Both the position numbers and the translations under genes were made by a program. 64,000 bases of DNA from Clostridia bacterium (GTDB lineage: Bacteria > Bacillota > Clostridia > Oscillospirales > Acutalibacteraceae), in NCBI GenBank assembly GCA_017507805.1, contig JAFWAC010000029.1, positions 82,514 to 146,513 on the forward strand. Reading direction: 5' to 3'. The notes under the pieces were generated by a model, which saw only the letters and a list, made by a program, of their open reading frames with translations, was not told the origin of the DNA and did no database searches. The stretch's first letter is position 1, and each line of letters opens with the position of its first letter. Shown piece after piece: positions 63,728 through 64,000 of this stretch.

Positions 63728-64000
63728 ATGGTTTACGAAAAGGTAAATTCGGATATGAACTTCGTCGCCCGTGAAAAGAAGGTGGGCGAGTTCTGGAAGG
63801 AAAACAAAATTTTTGAGAAGAGCATCGAGTCCAGAAGAGAAGGGGAGCCCTACGTCTTTTACGACGGACCTCCCACGGCCAACGGAAAGCCTCACATCGG
63901 TCACGTTCTGACCCGTGTGATCAAGGATATGATCCCCCGTTACCGCACCATGAAGGGGTATATGGTCCCCCGAAAGGCAGGCTGGGACACCCACGGTCTC
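63728..64000 (+). CDS. ileS: isoleucyl-tRNA synthetase, N-terminal part
   Basis: The first 91 residues of IleRS, cut by the window edge. The class-I HIGH signature is at residues 56-59 (GKPHIGHVL), preceded by [12 protein letters not shown], with RYRTMKGY and GWDTHGL following as in this family. It charges tRNA-Ile in the cytosol. AAGGAGG lies seven bases before the ATG. GC-rich codon choice contrasts with the locus to the left. Confidence 0.95.
   Translation, partial: MVYEKVNSDMNFVAREKKVGEFWKENKIFEKSIESRREGEPYVFYDGPPTANGKPHIGHVLTRVIKDMIPRYRTMKGYMVPRKAGWDTHGL

Noticed and set aside
63611-63994. 127-codon minus-strand open frame
   Set aside because: Antisense to ileS.

Overview
The window looks like a chromosomal segment of an uncultured, spore-forming, AT-leaning Firmicute of class Clostridia, most likely an Oscillospiraceae/Ruminococcaceae-type gut or rumen bacterium. 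The evidence is a three-gene germinant-receptor operon and a SpoIID-like/peptidoglycan-binding pair, strong AGGAGG-type ribosome binding sites, Firmicute-style lipoprotein signals, dockerin-bearing secreted proteins, sugar ABC importers without their own ATPase, and many short palindromic repeats between genes. No taxonomic search could be run, so the rank is inference.

Layout. 0-3.2 kb: a small DUF2975-like membrane protein, palindromic repeats, and a GntR/LacI-hybrid repressor transcribed leftward, away from the large locus. Between the repressor and the locus is a strong sigma-A-type promoter (2633-2661) flanked by TACATGTA-type dyads. 3.2-46.7 kb: a carbohydrate-utilisation locus on the plus strand. 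It opens with two secreted multi-module proteins (one with a dockerin, one with a sortase/TM-type tail). After a hairpin terminator comes a nearly gapless run of 19 intact genes and one pseudogene (8047-46653). This run holds two solute-binding proteins (one fused to beta-sandwich modules), four ABC permeases, an NHL/TPR membrane protein, a Yip1-like protein, a DUF5696 lipoprotein, three GH2 enzymes, two parallel-beta-helix proteins (one with a dockerin), a DUF5054/GH38-like protein, a GH20 hexosaminidase, a decayed GH78/GH63 chimera, a GH63-like glucosidase, a glycyl-radical-enzyme activase with no partner enzyme, a GH78 rhamnosidase and a metallophosphoesterase. It ends at a perfect 32-bp palindromic terminator.

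46.7-51.2 kb: a leftward Cu/Zn superoxide dismutase, uxaB and uxaA (galacturonate branch of hexuronate catabolism) under their own promoter, a second copy of the same terminator, and a leftward aldose-1-epimerase-like gene. Rhamnosidase, beta-galactosidase-type GH2s, beta-helix proteins and UxaAB together suggest a rhamnose/galactose/uronate-containing plant glycan such as pectin or a gum. The GH20, GH38-like and GH63-like genes would also suit an N-glycan-like substrate. The exact glycan is unresolved.

51.2-56.9 kb: spore-related genes. 57-61.7 kb: small membrane proteins and regulators interspersed with repeats, including a DUF559 nuclease gene bracketed by terminal inverted repeats (60245-60692) and an internally deleted copy 2.7 kb away (57591-57943). 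Both carry the same promoter, hairpins and terminator, which looks like a small mobile element with a non-autonomous derivative. There is also a divergent XRE-repressor switch and an array of short hairpins separated by GTGAAAT/ATTTCAC. 61.7-64 kb: tRNA-Cys(GCA), a ceramidase-family protein and the start of ileS. From the tRNA onwards base composition and codon choice are visibly more GC-rich, so the tRNA may mark an island edge or an assembly join.
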